DNA from: Thermocrispum municipale DSM 44069
Lineage (GTDB): Bacteria; Actinomycetota; Actinomycetes; Mycobacteriales; Pseudonocardiaceae
Length of the DNA stretch: 64,000 nucleotides
NCBI RefSeq assembly: GCF_000427825.1
Contig: NZ_ATYT01000008.1
Location: forward strand, 1-64,000
Direction of reading: 5' to 3'
The notes under the pieces are model-generated. The model was not told the origin of the DNA, did not search any database, and saw only the letters and a program-made list of their open reading frames with translations. The stretch's first letter is position 1; each line of letters opens with the position of its first letter. Shown in pieces: positions 41,873-50,918 of the stretch. Both the position numbers and the translations under genes were made by a program.

Positions 41873-43168
41873 TCAGTCGCGCACCGGCTCGAGTTCGAAG
41901 TGCAAGGCATCCACAGCCGCGCGGTACTTGGCGGTCATGTTGTCGACCGAGTCGCCGCCGATGATGAACTGGGCGAGCTCACAACTGTAGGAATCCTGAC
42001 CTTCCAGCGTGCTGAGCTGGTCGCCTTCGTCGACCACGATCTCCACTTCGACACCGTCCAGTTCCCGGTCGATGCGGTCGATCTCGTCCCGGGTGGGAGT
42101 GCGCCGCACGATGGCGTCGCCGTCGAAGTGACGGTGGAACCATTTGGCAGCCACGGCGTAGCGGCCGCCACCGTCGGGTAGCCGGGGCTCCTCGCCCAGG
42201 CCGAGCAGCACCATGAGCTCGTGGTTGGCGACGCCGTCGACGTGCGCGAACAGCTCGGCATGCGACTGCGAGTGCCGCGGGTTGATTTCCAGCAGCCACA
42301 CGTCGTCGGTCTCGGGGTCGACGAAGAACTCCACGGAGAACACGAGGTTGTCCAGCCCGATGTGCTCGATGACCCGCTTGGCCACGTCGGCCATCCGGTC
42401 GACGGCCCGTTCGGGAAGCTGCGACGGGTACTGGTGCCGCAGGAAGCTGTCGGTGTCGGGAAAGTTGACCGAGTCCAACGCGCCGTAGACGACCACGTCG
42501 CCGTTGCGGGCGTAGCCCTCGACGGCGGCTTGGACACCGGACATCGACTCCTCGGCGAGGACGGCTCGCGCACCGACCTGAGCCACCTCGTCGGGGAGAT
42601 CCGCCTGGTCCAGGATGAACTGGAACGGGTCGCCGACCCGGCCGATGCCGTCCTCGAGCTGCCGCATCGCCTCGGCGAACTCGGCGTCGTCGTGCACCTT
42701 GAACGCCAACTCGGACGAGAACGACTTCACCGGCTTCAGCCAGATCGGATACCGCAGGTCGGCGGGTGGCTTCGGGTCGTCGTCATCCGGGTCGATCACG
42801 GCGAATGCCGGATGCTCGGTGATGACCTTCCGCTGCTCGAGCCTGCTCCAGTATTTGTGCTCGCACTTCAGCACAGCCTCCAGGCTCGCGCTGGGCAGAC
42901 CGCGGGACCGGCACAGCAGCGGGAGCATGGTGCTGACCGGGAAGTCCCAGTAGCCCACTACCGCGTCCACCGTGCCGTCGAACTCGTCGAGGCTCTGCTC
43001 GGCCTTGGTCAGCAACTCGACGATCGGGATCTCGCCCTGCTGCAGCTCCGGGATGGTGAGCAACCCGTGGAAGGCGTACCGCTCGCGCTCCGGCAGCCGG
43101 TTCAGCGTGTCCAGGTTCTGCTCGTCGAGCCCCAGCACGAAGATGTTGGCGGTCTTGTCGGCGGGCAT
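41873..43168 (-). CDS. ATP-grasp domain protein
   Basis: A 431-residue protein; ATG 43168 has GGCAGGAG upstream. The ATP-grasp fold is supported by PIWLKPVKSFSSELAFKV (nucleotide lysine), a central VEGYARNGDVVVYGAL and the metal-binding segment LLEINPRHSQSHAELF. ATP-grasp enzymes join a carboxylate to an amine or thiol. The acceptor is unknown. It is divergent from the P450 gene, 136-172 bases away. Confidence 0.82.
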   Translation of the reverse strand: MPADKTANIFVLGLDEQNLDTLNRLPERERYAFHGLLTIPELQQGEIPIVELLTKAEQSLDEFDGTVDAVVGYWDFPVSTMLPLLCRSRGLPSASLEAVLKCEHKYWSRLEQRKVITEHPAFAVIDPDDDDPKPPADLRYPIWLKPVKSFSSELAFKVHDDAEFAEAMRQLEDGIGRVGDPFQFILDQADLPDEVAQVGARAVLAEESMSGVQAAVEGYARNGDVVVYGALDSVNFPDTDSFLRHQYPSQLPERAVDRMADVAKRVIEHIGLDNLVFSVEFFVDPETDDVWLLEINPRHSQSHAELFAHVDGVANHELMVLLGLGEEPRLPDGGGRYAVAAKWFHRHFDGDAIVRRTPTRDEIDRIDRELDGVEVEIVVDEGDQLSTLEGQDSYSCELAQFIIGGDSVDNMTAKYRAAVDALHFELEPVRD

Positions 43169-43340
43169 GTCGGCTCCTGCCTCCTCCAGCGTCGGTCGGG
43201 TCACGCCACCGGGTGAGGCAGCGTTCCGACCCGGCTACCCACGCCACTCGGATCAGCAACGTGATCCGGGTTTCCCGGCGTGGGCGCACAGGGAATACGG
43301 GCGTGTGGCTGAGCGACAGAATCTCGAAGCAGTTCGCCTG

Positions 43341-44624
43341 ATGCCGACGTTTACTACCGCGAGTGCCGCGGACACCGTGCGGGTAGCCGCGTGTCTCGGC
43401 CTGCCGACGCTGGCCCAAGGGGTGATCAAGCGGCGCCCGAAAATCATGGCGGCCACGGAGCGGCTCGAGCTCGATCGGACCGGTATCCGCCAGATGCAGC
43501 GGCTGCGCAGGCGCTACGACAGCGACGTGCTCCGCCTGCCCGTGCCCGGCCGGTCGATCGCCCTGGCGTTGTCCGTGGACGCGGTCGCCCGGCTGCTGGA
43601 TCACACGCCGGAACCGTTCAGCCCGGCGACCACGGAGAAGCGGGCGGCACTCGGTCACTTCCAACCCCACGGCGTGCTGATCAGCACCGGCGGTGAGCGG
43701 TCCGAACGCCGGGCGGTGAACGAACACGTGCTGGACACCCACCACCCGCACCATCGGTTCGCCGACCACATGGACCAGGTGATCGCGGAAGAGGTGCGGG
43801 AGCTGCTGCCGGTCGTCGACCGCGAAGGAGCGCTCACCTGGGACATCTTCGCGCCGAGGTTCTGGCGGATCGTCCGCCGAGTGGTGCTGGGCGACGCCGC
43901 CGCGGACGACACCGAGCTGATCGACACGCTGAACGGGCTGCGCGGCCGAGCGAACTGGGCCTACACCGCGCCGCGGGAGCAGCTGGAGCGCGAGTACCTG
44001 GCCGCCCGCCTCGGCGAGTACGTGGTGCGCGCCCAGCCGGGAACGCTGGCGCAGCTGGTGGCCGAGCACGGGGCGAACGACCGATCCGATCCGCATGGCC
44101 AGATTCCGCACTGGCTGTTCGCCTTCGATGCCGCGGGCATGGCCACCATGCGGACCTTGGCCGTGCTGGCAGGGCAGCCGGAACACCGCAGGCGCGCCGA
44201 CCAGAGCGACTATCTGCGTGCCTGCGTCCTGGACACCGTGCGGCTCTGGCCGACGACGCCCTTCCTGCTCCGAGAGAGCACGACGCCGACGCGATGGGCA
44301 ACGGACGAACTTCCCGCAGGCACGTCGTTCTTGATCTACACGACCTTCTTCCATCGCGACGCAGGGACGCTGCCGTACGCTGACGTCTTCAGTCCGGAGA
44401 TCTGGCACAACGGCGAGGCACAGCGCAATCGCGCGCTGGTGCCGTTCAGCGCGGGTCCTGCCGATTGTCCAGGTCGCAACCTCGTCCTGCTGGTGACGAC
44501 CACAGTGCTCAGCCAGCTGGTGGCGCACCGCGAATTCGGGCCCGACCCTGCCAAACACCTCGACGCGGACCGACCGCTGCCGGCGACGCTGAACCATTTC
44601 AGCCTGCGACTGCCGGTGGCGTGA
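43341..44624 (+). CDS. Cytochrome P450
   Basis: A 427-residue P450. The heme-binding loop is PFSAGPADCPGRNLV with the Cys as thiolate ligand; ACVLDTVRLWPTTP contains the ExxR-helix equivalent, though the Glu is not seen at the expected place (DTVR), an unusual feature. The I-helix region is FAFDAAGMATMRTL. The start is uncertain: GTG 43305 would add 12 residues. Redox partner genes are not next to it. It runs into a CocE-type hydrolase and UdgX. Confidence 0.85.
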   Translation: MPTFTTASAADTVRVAACLGLPTLAQGVIKRRPKIMAATERLELDRTGIRQMQRLRRRYDSDVLRLPVPGRSIALALSVDAVARLLDHTPEPFSPATTEKRAALGHFQPHGVLISTGGERSERRAVNEHVLDTHHPHHRFADHMDQVIAEEVRELLPVVDREGALTWDIFAPRFWRIVRRVVLGDAAADDTELIDTLNGLRGRANWAYTAPREQLEREYLAARLGEYVVRAQPGTLAQLVAEHGANDRSDPHGQIPHWLFAFDAAGMATMRTLAVLAGQPEHRRRADQSDYLRACVLDTVRLWPTTPFLLRESTTPTRWATDELPAGTSFLIYTTFFHRDAGTLPYADVFSPEIWHNGEAQRNRALVPFSAGPADCPGRNLVLLVTTTVLSQLVAHREFGPDPAKHLDADRPLPATLNHFSLRLPVA

Positions 44625-44637
44625 CGGAAGGGGCCGC

Positions 44638-46671
44638 ATGCGCACGGAGACCGTGCCACCACTGGCGATCAAGGAATACGACCACGTGCAGATCCCGATG
44701 CGGGACGGCACCCTGCTGGCCGCCCGCATGTGGCTGCCCAGCACGGCCGAGGACGATCCGGTCCCGGCGATCCTGGAGTACATCCCGTACCGTCGCCGCG
44801 ACCTGACCGCCGCGCGCGACTCGGTCAACCACCCCTACCTGGCCGCGCGCGGCTTCGGGTGCGTGCGAGTCGACATCCGGGGCACCGGCGATTCCGAGGG
44901 CGTGCTCCGCGACGAGTACCTGGAGCTCGAGCAGCAGGACGCCGAAGACGTGCTGGCCTGGATCGCACGGCAACCGTGGTGCACGGGCAAGGTCGGCATG
45001 CTCGGCCTGTCCTGGGGCGGTTTCGCCGCACTGCAGGTGGCCGCCCGCCGCCCGCCCGCCCTGCACGCCGTGGTGGCCTGCAGCTTCACCGACGACCGGT
45101 ACAGCGACGACTTGCACTACATGGGTGGCTGCCTGCTGTCGGACAACCTCGCCGAGTCCGGCACAGTGTTCGCGGTCAGCACTTGCCCGCCCGACCCCGA
45201 CGTGGTCGGCGAGCGGTGGCGGGACATGTGGCTGGAGCGACTCGAAGGCATCGACTGCTGGCTGGAGCAGTGGTTACGGGACCAGCGGCGCACGCCTTAC
45301 TGGCAGCACGCCTCCATCTGCGAGGACTATTCCGCGATCCAGTGCCCGGTCATGGCGGTCAGCGGGTGGGCCGACGGCTACTCGAACGCCGTCTTCCGGG
45401 TGCTCGAGCACCTGAAGGTGCCGCGCCGCGGACTGATCGGTCCGTGGTCACACCGGTATCCGCACCAGGGCGAGCCCGGCCCGGCCATCGGATTCCTGCA
45501 GGAAGTCGTGGAGTGGTTCGACCGCTGGCTGCGCGACGGACCCGCGGCCACCGACGACGAGCCCATGCTGCGCACCTGGATGCAAGACAGCGTCCCGCCA
45601 TCCACCGCGTACGACGAGCGTCCGGGGCGCTGGGTCGGTGAGCCGTCCTGGCCGTCTCCGCACGTGCGCGTCGACCGGCACGCGCTCGCGCCCCACCGCA
45701 TCTGCGGCACTCAGGAGGCCGAGGACCGCGTGCCGAGGCAGGAGTTGACGATCAGCTCACCGCTGTCCGTCGGCCAGTTCGCCGGCAAGTGGTGCTCCTA
45801 CAACGCGCCGCCGGATCTGCCTTACGACCAGCGTGAGGAGGACGGCGGCTCGTTGGTGTTCGACACCGACCCGCTCACCGAGCGATACGACATGCTGGGC
45901 GCCCCGGTGGCCGAACTCGAAGTCAGTGTGGACCAGCCGGTGGCGATGATCGCCGCCCGGCTGTCCGATGTGGACGAAGAGGGGCGTGCGACACGGGTCA
46001 CCTACGGGCTGCTGAACCTGACCCATCGCGACAGTCACGAGCAGCCCGAGCCGCTTCAGCCGGGCAGGACCTACACCGTGCGCATCACGCTCAACGGGGT
46101 TGCGCAGTCCTTCCCACCCGGGCACCGCATCCGCCTCGCGGTGTCCACCTCGTACTGGCCACTGGCCTGGCCACCACCACGACCGGTGCGGATGAGCGTG
46201 TTCACCGGAAGCAGCGCCCTCGAACTGCCGACCCGCCCGATCGACGAGCCCGACGAGGTGCCGCTGTCGGAATTCGGCCCGCCCGAGGGCGCCACACCCA
46301 TCCGCACGGAGGAGATCCGGCCCAGCGAGCAGCGCTGGCGCGTGTCCCGTGACCTGGTCGACTACCACTCGGAGCTCGAAGTGCGCAAAGGACTTGGGGT
46401 CGTCCGCTTCCCCGACATCGATCTGGACGTCACGCGAACCGTGCACGAGTCGTACGAGTGGATCGCCGACGACTTCGCATCCGTGACCGCCGCCTCGACC
46501 TGGGTGGTGGGCTTCCGCCGTGGCGATTGGGACGCCAGGACGGTGACCCGCACGACGCTGGAATGCACCGAGACGGAGTTCATCGTGCATGCCGAACTGG
46601 ACGCTTACGACGGCGACCACCGGATCGTTTCGCGCAACTGGGCCCACCGCATCCCCAGGGACTTGGTGTGA
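44638..46671 (+). CDS. CocE/NonD-family (S15 X-Pro peptidase-like) hydrolase
   Basis: A 677-residue hydrolase. N-terminal alpha/beta core: MRDGTLLAARMWLP, VDIRGTGDSEG, nucleophile GLSWGGFAAL (Ser), acid region SGWADGYSNAV and His in GPWSHRYPHQG. The C-terminal third is the jelly-roll domain of CocE-type esterases (LAVSTSYWPLAWPPP). It starts 13 bases after the P450 gene and overlaps the UdgX gene by 4. Substrate unknown; acyl esters or peptides are typical. Confidence 0.9.
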   Translation: MRTETVPPLAIKEYDHVQIPMRDGTLLAARMWLPSTAEDDPVPAILEYIPYRRRDLTAARDSVNHPYLAARGFGCVRVDIRGTGDSEGVLRDEYLELEQQDAEDVLAWIARQPWCTGKVGMLGLSWGGFAALQVAARRPPALHAVVACSFTDDRYSDDLHYMGGCLLSDNLAESGTVFAVSTCPPDPDVVGERWRDMWLERLEGIDCWLEQWLRDQRRTPYWQHASICEDYSAIQCPVMAVSGWADGYSNAVFRVLEHLKVPRRGLIGPWSHRYPHQGEPGPAIGFLQEVVEWFDRWLRDGPAATDDEPMLRTWMQDSVPPSTAYDERPGRWVGEPSWPSPHVRVDRHALAPHRICGTQEAEDRVPRQELTISSPLSVGQFAGKWCSYNAPPDLPYDQREEDGGSLVFDTDPLTERYDMLGAPVAELEVSVDQPVAMIAARLSDVDEEGRATRVTYGLLNLTHRDSHEQPEPLQPGRTYTVRITLNGVAQSFPPGHRIRLAVSTSYWPLAWPPPRPVRMSVFTGSSALELPTRPIDEPDEVPLSEFGPPEGATPIRTEEIRPSEQRWRVSRDLVDYHSELEVRKGLGVVRFPDIDLDVTRTVHESYEWIADDFASVTAASTWVVGFRRGDWDARTVTRTTLECTETEFIVHAELDAYDGDHRIVSRNWAHRIPRDLV

Positions 46672-47294
46672 CCGCGGCGCCGTACGTGCCCGAGACCCGC
46701 AGTCTTCGCGTGCTCGCCGACGCGGTGCAAGCCTGTCGCGGCTGCGAGCTGTATCGCGACACGACGCAAGCCGTGTTCGGTGACGGTGCGCGGCGGGCGG
46801 CCACGATGGTGGTGGGGGAGCAGCCGGGTGATCGGGAGGACCTGGCCGGCGAACCGTTCGTCGGACCGGCGGGGAAGGTGCTGGACCGGGCGCTGGGGGA
46901 CGCAGGCTTCGACCGCAGGTCCGTCTGGCTGACCAACGTGGTCAAGCACTTCGCGTTCCGCAGACAACAGGGCAGCAAGCGTCGCATCCACCGCAAACCC
47001 GGTCGCACCGAGATCGTCGCGTGCCGACCGTGGCTGGACGCCGAGCTGCGCGTCGTCCGGCCGAGCCTCGTGGTCTGCCTCGGCGCCACGGCCGCCCAAG
47101 CACTGCTCGGATCGTCGTTTCGGGTGTCCCGCAGGCGAGGCGAACTGATCACCGCCGAGCTGGGCGAACCGCCGAGGTCGGTCGACGTCGTGGCCACGGT
47201 CCACCCGTCAGCGGTCCTGCGCAGCGACGACCGCAAGCGTGCTTACGCGGCACTGGTCGACGACCTCCGGGTGGCGCGTGCTGCGGCAGGCTGA
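46668..47294 (+). CDS. udgX: UdgX-type uracil-DNA glycosylase
   Basis: A 208-residue UDG-superfamily protein starting at GTG 46668, overlapping the upstream stop (GTGA). Motif A is GEQPGDRED (50-58). The KRRIH loop (104-108) is the UdgX hallmark; its His (here His108) makes a covalent bond with the deoxyribose after uracil removal in Mycobacterium UdgX. Iron-sulfur cysteines are seen in ACRGCELY, VACRPWL and the motif B region ATVHPSAVLR follows. It removes uracil from DNA and stays bound to the abasic site. Confidence 0.93.
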   Translation: MTAAPYVPETRSLRVLADAVQACRGCELYRDTTQAVFGDGARRAATMVVGEQPGDREDLAGEPFVGPAGKVLDRALGDAGFDRRSVWLTNVVKHFAFRRQQGSKRRIHRKPGRTEIVACRPWLDAELRVVRPSLVVCLGATAAQALLGSSFRVSRRRGELITAELGEPPRSVDVVATVHPSAVLRSDDRKRAYAALVDDLRVARAAAG

Positions 47295-47301
47295 AACCCA
47301 C

Positions 47302-48810
47302 TCAGTCGTGCGGCCGATGCAGCGGCGCTTTCGCCGGCCCGTCCAGCACATCGCCGTCGGCGGTGAACCGTGACCCGTGGCACGAGCAGTCCCAGCTGGT
47401 TTCCGCCTTGTTCCAGTGCAGCGGGCAGCCGAGGTGGGTACACGTCGGCCGGACGACATGCAGCTGACCGTCGTGATCGCGATAGGCGCCGACCGTGTCG
47501 CCCTTGATCTTGACGATGCCGCCTTCCCCCGGTCGCAGTTCGGGCTCGGGCGAGCGCAGCGCGCGCATCAGGTGGCCGCCGGTGAGCTCCGCGCCCGACT
47601 TCAGGTTGTGCCCGGCCGCTTCGACGATCGCCTTGGTGTCGCCGATCCGTGTGGTGTCGAAAACCTTCTGCCACGGGTTCGACCGGCCGGTGATCTGGTC
47701 GATCACCATCATCGCGGCCGCCGTCCCGTTGGTCAGTCCCCACTTGCGGAAGCCCGTGGCGACGTACAGCGACTTGTGCAGCGGCACCTTGCCGACGTAG
47801 GGAACCTGGTCGAACGTCTGATAGTCCTGCGCGGACCAGCGGAACTCGAAGGAGTTCACGTCGAACGTGTTCGACGTCCACCGCTGCAGGTCCTCGTAGC
47901 AGGCTTGTTCGTCGGTGCTGTCGCCGGTCTGATGCCCGTTGCCGCCGATGATCAGGCCGTTGCCGTCCGGCGCGCGCCAGGGACGGATCGACCGGCTGGG
48001 CTGGTCGATGGACAGCGACATGCTCACCGGAGCCTGCTCGCTCAGCCGGACGGCGAACGCGTACGACCGGATCGGCTTGGCCCTGGCGAAGAATCCGCCG
48101 GTCAAGCCGGGTGGCAGCAGCGTGGCCAGCAGCGCGTGCTTGGCGCGGATGGCGCCCCGCGCGGTCTTGACGTGTACCTGACCGCCGCGCTCGTGGAAGC
48201 TCTGCACCCGGGAGTTCTCGTAGATAAGGCCGCCGGCGTCCACGAACGCCTGCGCCAGACCTGCCAGGTACTTGCCCGGGTGGAAATGCACCTGGTCGCC
48301 GAACCGCACCGCGGACGCGACCTGGAACGGCAGATCGGTGTCGGTCACCAGCTCCGCGGACAAGCCTGCGCGATTGGCCGCTTCGGCCTCGTCGATCAAG
48401 TCCTTACGCCTGCTCGACTCGTGCGTGTACAGGTACGACGGGGCGCGGGTCAGCTCGCAGTCGATGCTCATCTGCTCGGCCAGCTCGACGATCTTGTCCA
48501 GGCCTGCCTGGTTGGCCCGGGCGTACTGGGTGGCCGCCTCTTCCCCCAGGCGCTTGCTCAGGCTCGCGTAGGTCAACCCGTGCTGAGCGCTCACCTTGCC
48601 CGTGGTGGAGCCAGTGGTACCCGCACCGAGTGTGCGTGCCTCGAGCACCACCACCCGGCCGAACCCGTTCTGCGTGGCCAACAAGGCCGTGGTCAGTCCG
48701 ACGATGCCGCCGCCGACCACGACCAGATCCGCCCCGATGTCGTCGTCCAGCGACGGAAACGAGGGCAGGTCGGCCGTGGCGGTCCAGACGCTGAGATGCC
48801 GCATGGGCAC
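47302..48810 (-). CDS. FAD-dependent oxidoreductase with C-terminal Rieske domain
   Basis: A 502-residue protein. N-terminal DAO-type FAD fold (LVVVGGGIVGLTTALLA; TTGSTTGKVSAQHG) to about residue 390. Then a Rieske [2Fe-2S] domain with Cys457-x-His459 (CTHLGC) and Cys475-xx-His478 (CSCH). This FAD plus Rieske layout is common in actinobacteria and its substrate is unknown. Convergent with udgX, 7 bases apart. Confidence 0.92.
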   Translation of the reverse strand: MPMRHLSVWTATADLPSFPSLDDDIGADLVVVGGGIVGLTTALLATQNGFGRVVVLEARTLGAGTTGSTTGKVSAQHGLTYASLSKRLGEEAATQYARANQAGLDKIVELAEQMSIDCELTRAPSYLYTHESSRRKDLIDEAEAANRAGLSAELVTDTDLPFQVASAVRFGDQVHFHPGKYLAGLAQAFVDAGGLIYENSRVQSFHERGGQVHVKTARGAIRAKHALLATLLPPGLTGGFFARAKPIRSYAFAVRLSEQAPVSMSLSIDQPSRSIRPWRAPDGNGLIIGGNGHQTGDSTDEQACYEDLQRWTSNTFDVNSFEFRWSAQDYQTFDQVPYVGKVPLHKSLYVATGFRKWGLTNGTAAAMMVIDQITGRSNPWQKVFDTTRIGDTKAIVEAAGHNLKSGAELTGGHLMRALRSPEPELRPGEGGIVKIKGDTVGAYRDHDGQLHVVRPTCTHLGCPLHWNKAETSWDCSCHGSRFTADGDVLDGPAKAPLHRPHD

Positions 48811-48937
48811 CGGGCTACCCGGATCCGGGGCCGATCATGCACGCGACCTGGTGGTTGACCCGGATGTGGACGGCGTGCATGCCGCGGGGCCGACCGGGGG
48901 TACCCGGCACCCACACACGAGAAGGAAGGCGATTGGC

Positions 48938-49061
48938 ATGGTCGACACATCGAGCCAGGCTCCCCCGCCCGCCGGGGCGGAACGTGTGACGCCGGCGCCC
49001 GCTCATCGACGGAGACCAGGCTCCCCCGCCCGCCGGGGCGGAACGCCCGATCGGCGAGCTG
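48938..49061 (+). repeat. 61-bp duplication scar at the holin-like gene start
   Basis: A 30-base GC-rich block (start CCAGGCTCCCCCGCCCGCC) occurs at 48955-48984 and again at 49016-49045, 61 bases apart. The first copy lies just after ATG 48938, which has a strong GAAGGAAGG site and codes MVDTSSQAPPPAGAER. The second copy, in another frame, codes APPPAGAERPIGELVGEASA and runs into the holin-like gene. Since 61 is not a multiple of 3, the insertion puts the original start out of frame. Confidence 0.8.
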
Positions 49062-49421
49062 GTGGGGGAAGCCTCAGCCCAGATGTCCCGGCTGGTGCGC
49101 GACGAGATCCAGCTCGCGGTAGCCGAACTGCAGGAGAAGGGCAAGCGCGGCGGTATCGGCGCCGGGTTGTTCGGAGCAGCAGGCATCACGGCGCTGTTCG
49201 GCGTCGCGACGCTGCTGGCCACGGCCGTGCTGGCGCTGGCACTCGTGCTGCCCGGGTGGGCGGCCGCCCTGATCGTCGCCGTGGTGGTGCTGGCCGTCGC
49301 AGGCGTCCTGGCGCTGATGGGCCGCAAGAAACTCCAGTCAGCCACCCCCGTCGTCCCGGAGGACACGGTGGGCAACGTCCGCGCCGACATCGACGCGGTG
49401 AAGGAAGGTCTGCACCGATGA
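49062..49421 (+). CDS. Holin-X/DUF1469-type membrane protein, 5' end shifted
   Basis: A 119-residue protein from GTG 49062, the first start available in frame after a TGA at 48987. An amphipathic N-terminus (QMSRLVRDEIQLAVAELQEK) is followed by two membrane segments (LFGAAGITALFGVATLLATA and ALIVAVVVLAVAGVLALMG). This is the actinobacterial holin-like family often found next to DUF3618. The older start at 48938 is out of frame because of a 61-bp duplication, so expression may be low unless GTG 49062 or ATG 49083 is used. Overlaps DUF3618 (ATGA). Confidence 0.75.
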   Translation: MGEASAQMSRLVRDEIQLAVAELQEKGKRGGIGAGLFGAAGITALFGVATLLATAVLALALVLPGWAAALIVAVVVLAVAGVLALMGRKKLQSATPVVPEDTVGNVRADIDAVKEGLHR

Positions 49422-49804
49422 ACGGGTCCCACCGCAAGCCGGAGAGCAATTCCGCGGCAAGTACCTCGGAGGAGAAGCCGACGACGGCGGAGTTGAAGGA
49501 CGACATCGAACGTACGCGCGCCGATTTGGCGGACACGGTGGAAGCGTTGGCGTACAAGGCCGACGTGCCGTCGCGCATGAAGGATCGGGCGCGGGAAACG
49601 TCCGAGACGGTCAGACAGCGCACGCAGCAAGTGACCGAACAGGCCATGGAGAAGCTGCCTTCCCCGGCGCGGGAGAAGGCCGAGCACGCGGTGGCGACGG
49701 TCCAACGCAATCCCAAGCAGTTCGCGATGGGGTTGGGCGCGCTGCTGGCACTGTGGGCGCTGATGCGGCGCATCAAGCACCGGAAGGTGGCCGAGGAAGA
49801 ATGA
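49418..49804 (+). CDS. DUF3618-domain protein
   Basis: A 128-residue protein. The DUF3618 motif is TTAELKDDIERTRADLADTV followed by EALAYKADVPSRMKD; then a helical stretch and one membrane segment (FAMGLGALLALWALM) with a basic end. Function unknown. Sits between the holin-like gene and a DUF4235 gene with 4-base overlaps on both sides, so the three are co-translated. Confidence 0.88.
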   Translation: MNGSHRKPESNSAASTSEEKPTTAELKDDIERTRADLADTVEALAYKADVPSRMKDRARETSETVRQRTQQVTEQAMEKLPSPAREKAEHAVATVQRNPKQFAMGLGALLALWALMRRIKHRKVAEEE

Positions 49805-50073
49805 AGATCCTCTACCAGCCGTTGAGCCTGCTCGCCAGTGTGGTGGGCGGCATTCTCGCGTCGGTCGCGTTTCACCAGCTGTGGAAAGTGGGCACCGGCC
49901 AGAAGGACGCACCGGACGCCAAGGACGAGGACCGCTCCTGGTCCGAGGTGCTCACCGCCGCGGCTGTGCAAGGCGCGGTGTTCGGTGGCGTGAAGGCGCT
50001 GGTGGACCGTGGTGCGGCGACCGGGTTCAAGAAGGCGACCGGCACCTGGCCGAAGAAGTCCAAGAAGAAGTGA
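49801..50073 (+). CDS. DUF4235-family membrane protein
   Basis: A 90-residue protein: hydrophobic N-terminal segment (LLASVVGGILASVAFHQLW), charged middle, then SEVLTAAAVQGAVFGGVKAL and a Lys-rich tail. This is the DUF4235 layout. Function unknown; the gene is usually found with DUF3618 and holin-like genes in actinobacteria. Its stop is 6 bases from the convergent topoisomerase IB remnant. Confidence 0.85.
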   Translation: MKILYQPLSLLASVVGGILASVAFHQLWKVGTGQKDAPDAKDEDRSWSEVLTAAAVQGAVFGGVKALVDRGAATGFKKATGTWPKKSKKK

Positions 50074-50079
50074 TGCTGG

Positions 50080-50745
50080 TCAGGCGTCGAGCAGGCGGAT
50101 GACCGCGCGTTCGATCGCGTCGCGGGCGTCTTCGTCTGCCAGGCTGCCGCCGATGCGTTCCAGTGCCGGGCGGATGGTACGGCCGGATTCGAAGTGCCGC
50201 ACGACCCTGGGGTCCACGTAGGAGCTGCGGGCGACCGCGGGGGTGTTGCCGAGTTCCTCGGCCACCTCCCGCATCACCGTCGCACGCACCCGCTGCCGAG
50301 CTCGCCGGCTTGTCGGCGCGTCGTGCTCGGCGAACGCGGCCGCGGCCAGCACGGTCGCGTTCCACGTGCGCAGGTCCTTCGCGGTGAAGTCGTCGCCGGT
50401 GAGGTCCCGGAACCGCAGGTTGACCTCGTCCGCTCGAACCTCCCGCCACTGCGATCCGTCCCGGTAGGCGAGCAGCCGGTCCACATCCGGACCCGCTCGG
50501 CGTAACGACCGCACCAGCGCGGCGAGCGGGGCGTCGCTGATCATGACTTCGCGAAGCGTGCCGCCCTTGGCGAGGTAGCGGAACCGCACCTGGTCGCCGC
50601 TGAGCCGGACATGGTCGCGTTGCAGGGTGGCCAAGCCGTAGGTGCCGTTGCTGCGCGTGTACTCCTCACCACCGGTGCGGAAGACACCGAGGTCGAGGAT
50701 GCGTAACGCCCCGGCGAGAACACGGTCCCGGCCGATACCGCGGGC
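50080..50745 (-). pseudogene. DNA topoisomerase IB, N-terminus missing
   Basis: About 222 codons match bacterial type IB topoisomerases from the RGIGRDRVLAGALRILDLGV segment onward: FRTGGEEYTRSNGTYGLATL, the FTAKDLRTWNATVLAAA region and a nucleophile-type SSYVDPRVVRHFESG, with Tyr. The N-terminal ~120 residues are absent. The frame stays open to 50985, but upstream residues do not resemble the family and are the antisense of a plus-strand coding tail. So a deletion joined two genes and this copy is probably inactive. Confidence 0.8.
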
Positions 50746-50904
50746 CGCCACGCCAAGGCTGTGTCCGGTGCGCGAGCGGTCGGATTGCCGGAAGACGAGG
50801 CCAAGCTCGCCGCACTGGTCGACGGTGACGATCTGGCCCGGTTCACCGCCGCCCTGGTGCGCGCCGATCTGGACAAGGATCTGGCTGCCCAGGTTCGCGG
50901 CTGA
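50707..50904 (+). pseudogene. 3' remnant of an unknown gene next to the topoisomerase scar
   Basis: Plus-strand codons between a TAA (50704) and TGA (50902) have strong actinobacterial third-position GC and a natural-looking peptide: AVSGARAVGLPEDEAKLAAL, then VDGDDLARFTAALVRADLDK. GTG 50761 could start a 47-aa protein, but no ribosome site is seen. I read it as the tail of a lost gene fused tail-to-truncated-head against topoisomerase IB. Family not recognised. Confidence 0.5.
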
Positions 50905-50918
50905 GCTCACGTTTGCCC

